From Phylloscopus collybita (taxonomy: Eukaryota; Chordata; Aves; Passeriformes; Phylloscopidae): 64,000 bases of DNA. The stretch is from the NCBI GenBank assembly GCA_027886175.1, contig JAJNNQ010000002.1, positions 1,988,001-2,052,000 on the forward strand, read 5' to 3'. The position numbers and the translations under genes were made by a program. The notes under the pieces are model-generated. The model was given only the letters and a program-made list of their open reading frames with translations. It was not told the DNA's origin and ran no database searches. This document shows positions 60,281 through 64,000 of this stretch, piece by piece (position 1 is the first letter of the stretch; the number at the start of each line of letters is the position of its first letter).

Positions 60281-60549
60281 ATAAGAACAGGTTGGGGGGT
60301 GACCTGATGGAGAGCAGGAGAAGGACCTTGGGGGGTCGTGGTGGCCAGCAGGTCAACCATGAGCCAACAGTGTGCCCATGTGGACAAGAAGGTCACTGGG
60401 ACCCTGGGATTCATCAGGAAGAGTGGCCAGCAGCTGGAGGGAAGTGACCTTGCCCCTCTACTCTGTCCTGGACCTGTGTCCAGTTCTGGACAGACCTGGC
60501 TCTCCAGGTCAAGACAGACTCCTGGGAAGGGTCCAGCAGGGGAGAGAAT
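60281..60549 (+). mobile_element. CR1: CR1 LINE fragment, region upstream of the 3' UTR
   Basis: Plus-strand CR1 with 'gtggccagcaggtcaaccat', 'gagccaacagtgtgcccatg', 'cagcagctggagggaagtga', 'cctctactctgtcctggacc' and 'gtgtccagttctggacagac'. It corresponds to the end of ORF2/start of the 3' UTR. It breaks off abruptly at about 60549, where LTR-like sequence starts. Confidence 0.85.
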
Positions 60550-61580
60550 TGTCAAGTTCTCCATATGTCCTCGCTGAAGACCAAAAGCTGGGGAGTTGTA
60601 AAAGTGAAGTCCTTTATTGCATGGCTAAATCATGAAGGTGGAGGTTGTTACAGTTTGTGCCAGCAAAGTCCCATGTCCCAAGCAGAAGTGATAACATCTT
60701 ATCGGCAGCAGCAGAGGCAGCAGCAGCGACAGCACCCATATTCTGTGTCCCCTAAGCGTGAGTGCCCTAGCACTCTGAAAGCAGTGCATTTGTATTCTAT
60801 TTTTAGCCAATCAGGCTTAAAACCAAATTTTCTATGATAGTGCTGTGTGAAGGTTTTGGCCTCTTTTCCTCTTTTGCTAAGGTCAAGATGAATAACGTGG
60901 GAAAAGAAGCTGTCGAGTTTGGAGTTGGAATGTTTGTTATATCTTATCTATCTACAGTATTTACAGACTCATGAGCTGTGAGCTTAACCAACAAGGTAGG
61001 GAAATGAGGTAAAATGGAGTGCTTCTAACTCTTTCCAAGGTCTTTTAAGCGATAAACACCCAATACTAAGGTGACACTTAAATTATTTATGTTTTTGACC
61101 CAATGATGACCACCCAAGGCCCGCAATGCGGACCTTTTTCACCCAATTACAGAAAACCACCCAAACCCATGAAGAAGATGGAAGGAGACGATGAAGAGGA
61201 AAGACAAAGACCCCAAATCCTCTCTTTTGACTCATATGTATTACTATATACTAAAATCTTAAATCGAAGTCTCTAGTATTCCAGCAGTGCTGGACCTATC
61301 CTAAGCTAGAATTGATGTGCAAAAATATCTGTAAATTCTTGCATGAATTCTGCCTATATGCTCTATCTGTTCCACCTAGGAGTGCTTAACAAGGTTACAT
61401 TGTTTTCGTTCTGTCTAGGGCTTAACTATCTCTGCAAAAGGCAATGCCACTTGAACTTTAAACTAGGATTTAGGGCTTCTCTTACTAAGACAGGCTCTTA
61501 TTTGTTTAAGGCACTTAAAAATCCTCCGTTTAAAACTGAACTTGCGTTTCCACCTCATGTCCCTGTGGATTTATGCATCC
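60550..61580 (-). mobile_element. Probable ERV LTR or LTR-plus region, boundaries uncertain
   Basis: On the minus strand the end reads 'gcaataaaggacttcacttt' followed by 'ctccccagcttttggtcttc' and a terminus near 'cgaggaca', giving AATAAA about 50-60 nt before the end. About 550 bp upstream is 'cttcatcgtctccttccatc' then 'ttcttcatgggtttgggtgg', a block I associate with passerine ERVK-type LTRs. No second end or target duplication was found, and the CR1 on its left stops at the junction. The extent of 61580 is a guess. Confidence 0.5.
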
Positions 61581-61952
61581 TAGTTTCTCTGAAGGTTTTA
61601 ACTCAGTCCTCGCATCTTTGGACACCCCTGGGCCTTTGGGAATGGGGCCCAGGGGGATTTGCACCTCGACAAGGATGATGAATGTGGGGATTTGAGCATC
61701 TCTGTGTTCCCACTATGAAACCAACTCCCTCCATGAAGGGAACAGAGGCAAAGCCTCCCTGTTTTCTGTGTTCTGCACAGTGCATTTTCCCTTTCTGAGG
61801 ATGCTGCTGTGAGAAATAGAAAAGGAAGGGTCTTAATAAAGAGCATTTATTGCAAATGAAGCCCCTGGACTTCAAAAGTCATTTTTTGGAACAGCTCTGC
61901 TTGGGGAGGTGCAGGGTGGAAAACCCCTTCTTCCTGAGCCCTCCAAACACTA

Positions 61953-62243
61953 AGGGAAAGGGAAATGAAAAGAAGGGAAAGAAGGGAAAGAAGGGAAAGG
62001 GAAAGGGAAAGGGAAAGGGAAAGGGAAAGGGAAAGGGAAAGGGAAAGGGAAAGGGAAAGGGAAAGGGAAAGGGAAAGGGAAAGGGAAAGGGAAAGGGAAA
62101 GGGAAAGGGAAAGAAGGGAAAGGGAAAGAAGGGAAAGGGAAGGGGAAAGGGAAAGGGAAAGAGAAAGAAGGGAAAGAAGGGAAAGAAGGGAAAGAAAGGA
62201 AAGAAGGGAAAGGGAAAGGGAAAGGGAAAGGGAAAGAAAAGAA
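61953..62243 (+). repeat. (GGGAAA)n purine tract
   Basis: About 290 bp of purine-only DNA. It holds 20 perfect GGGAAA units at 61993-62112, flanked by interrupted GGGAAAGAA and GGGAAAGG variants. All-frame openness gives Gly-Lys, Arg-Glu and similar dipeptide repeats that are not genes. Confidence 0.97.
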
Positions 62244-64000
62244 TGTGATCATATGGCAAGAAATGCAGGAAAAGGCTTAATTGGTGAGCAAAAAGAAAAG
62301 CAAATGTTTTTCATCAGAAATGAGCTTGTTTACTGTTGGGTAAAAAGGAGGTTTTACACTTTTTACTGTGCCAAAGTCGACTCCATGTCCCCAAAAAGAC
62401 AATATCCTGTGGGTTAGCTCAGAATCTTGACTGAATTGATCAAATTCCAAGATGGCACTTTGAGAAAGGAAGTCTGTAATATCTGGTGATTCCAGAGATT
62501 GCAGATGTCCTCCAGGGTGCACTGTGAGCATCAAGAAAGACACTCAGGAGCTCAGTGTGAAGACTCAAATGGCAATAAAAAACTGGTAGTTTAATTTCTG
62601 TTGTGTTGAAAGAAAATTAGAGGCATTAAGGACAATAAATTAGTATTTTCCTCTTGGCCAGGATGTATAGAGGCTGAAACTCAAGAGCACGATAATGATA
62701 TTGGTCACTTCCTTTATACAGTTCCTTTTTCCTCAGCATGACTCCTTGACTTCTTCAATATTTCCCTGTGTTTGAACTCCTGACTGGCTTCTAAGGAACT
62801 TTGATTTGGAATTATTTCTAATATTCAAAGAGCTTTCAGGTTTCAAAGAGCTTTCCTTTTCTTTACTTCTCATTAAAAATCATTATATGAAAAAAGATAA
62901 TTTTGATATGCTATGTAGATATTTCAAGGGAAAAAATAAAAAAGGATTAAAGCAGAAAGTGGCTAGAACCACAATAAAATATTTTACTGAAAGGTACAGA
63001 TAAGCACTAATTAAATAACTAGGGAATCCACATGAATAATTTCACAGAAAGGAAAGTCTTATTCCAAATATCAGCAGAAAAACAGGCAAGAAAATTCCCT
63101 CATCTTTAGGAAGATTATCAGGAGGTCTGTCACTAAACATGGGATTGGGAGTGATTTTTTTATGTGAATTTTGATTCAGTTTCTCTCTAGCCCAAAATAC
63201 TTCAACCAGGAGCTGAGAAACTATAAAGTAAACATTCATATTAGCACACAGTCCTTAAAACAGTCACTGAAGGAAGTAATCTCAATAAATATTACAGATT
63301 ATAGGAAATATTAATAACCTTCTACTACCAGAAAACTGTGACATGTCAACCTCCCAATGGATCTCTCCTGGTTTTGGGTGGGAAAGATGTTTATCTGCTA
63401 TAGAATTATCTAAGGAAATTTTGAGAAGAGCAAATCTGGACTAAAATTTCCTATTAGGAATACGGCAAGAAAATAAACACAAAAGGAGAGGATGGGAAAA
63501 GAACTGCAGGAAAGAAATCAATGAAGAGGAAAAGGAGAAGAAAAAGTTAAAAAATAAGAGCAGAAGAAAAGCACAAGAGAAAATGAAGATTTTTGATGGA
63601 AACTTATTGTTCTAATCCAGGAATTGAAAGGTTGCAGCCTAAAATGCCAACATTTCCCTTGCTATCAATATCCAGAATATGATCTATTACTGTAATTTTG
63701 CAGAGCTCACTACTCAGTGAATATGGGAATATTTAACTGTCAGCAGTAAATGTCCATATTTACAGAAAATGCAGGGCAATAGAATCATAGCCATAATTAC
63801 TAGGATGAGTAGAAAATTGGGAAATGGCATGGAAGTCAGTGGAGGACACAGTAACAATATATGTTAAAAATTAGATTGAAATGGATGGGCAAGATCTTCC
63901 AAAATAATTGGGAAAAAAAGGTTGAAGAAGCAATAACAATATTATAAGAAAAAAAAATAGATGTTATTTCAAAAGAGAAATAAGATGGTTTGGGGCCAAT
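62244..64000. other. Unique A+T-rich sequence to the window end
   Basis: No gene or repeat family recognised. A short 'caaagagctttc' duplication lies near 62826-62852. Confidence 0.45.

Noticed and set aside
61850..62417. Open frames of 100-150 codons on both strands over the GGGAAA array
   Set aside because: They encode dipeptide-type repeats in every frame because the DNA is a purine hexamer array. There is no coding signature.

Overview
This window looks like about 64 kb of bird nuclear DNA, most likely from a songbird (passerine). The evidence is dozens of 5'-truncated CR1 LINE fragments (chicken repeat 1, the dominant avian retrotransposon), solo LTRs of several endogenous retrovirus (ERV) families, and one SINE that joins a tRNA-like head to a CR1-type tail, an arrangement known from passerines (TguSINE1-like). 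The base composition is A+T-rich and microsatellite-rich, and I see no bacterial, plastid or viral-genome organisation. I could not support any protein-coding gene, rRNA, functional tRNA gene, CRISPR array or operon. Every open reading frame I examined is short, unrecognised, or explained by a repeat. The window is therefore read as intergenic or deep intronic sequence; small exons of an unrecognised gene cannot be excluded.

Layout. Positions 1-6.8 kb are mostly unique sequence with three CR1 pieces and a long T/G tract. At 6.8-9.3 kb there is a nested cluster: an old CR1 split by an ERV LTR (family X, copy A), a second CR1, a probable LTR and a 21-bp minisatellite. At 9.3-20.6 kb there are CR1 pieces, two very long poly-A runs, a C/A tract and family X copy B. 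From 20.6 to 33 kb the sequence is mostly unique, with the longest quiet stretch at 28.1-33.05 kb. Family X copy C lies at 33.06-33.53 kb. From 35.5 to 50.8 kb there are four LTRs of a second family (family L, ERVL-like, 5-bp target duplications), one on the minus strand and three on the plus strand, plus a 337-bp minus-strand LTR with a 6-bp target duplication and a CR1 reverse-transcriptase fragment. From 50.8 to 64 kb there are CR1 fragments, the SINE, a probable long LTR region and a large (GGGAAA)n purine tract.

The genes do not work together because none is recognised. What can be read is a history of insertions. Exact target-site duplications were found for five LTRs (TAAC, CAAG, CTCAG, GACAT, CCCAGG), and one insertion into a CR1 can be reconstructed to the base. 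The most unusual points are the 11-bp internal minisatellite of family X, present at exactly 3, 5 and 7 units in its three copies; a two-strand polyadenylation palindrome in the same LTR; the gain and loss of a U3 duplication in family L; and a 20-unit perfect GGGAAA array that fits the G-quadruplex pattern throughout. No previously undescribed biological system is evident.
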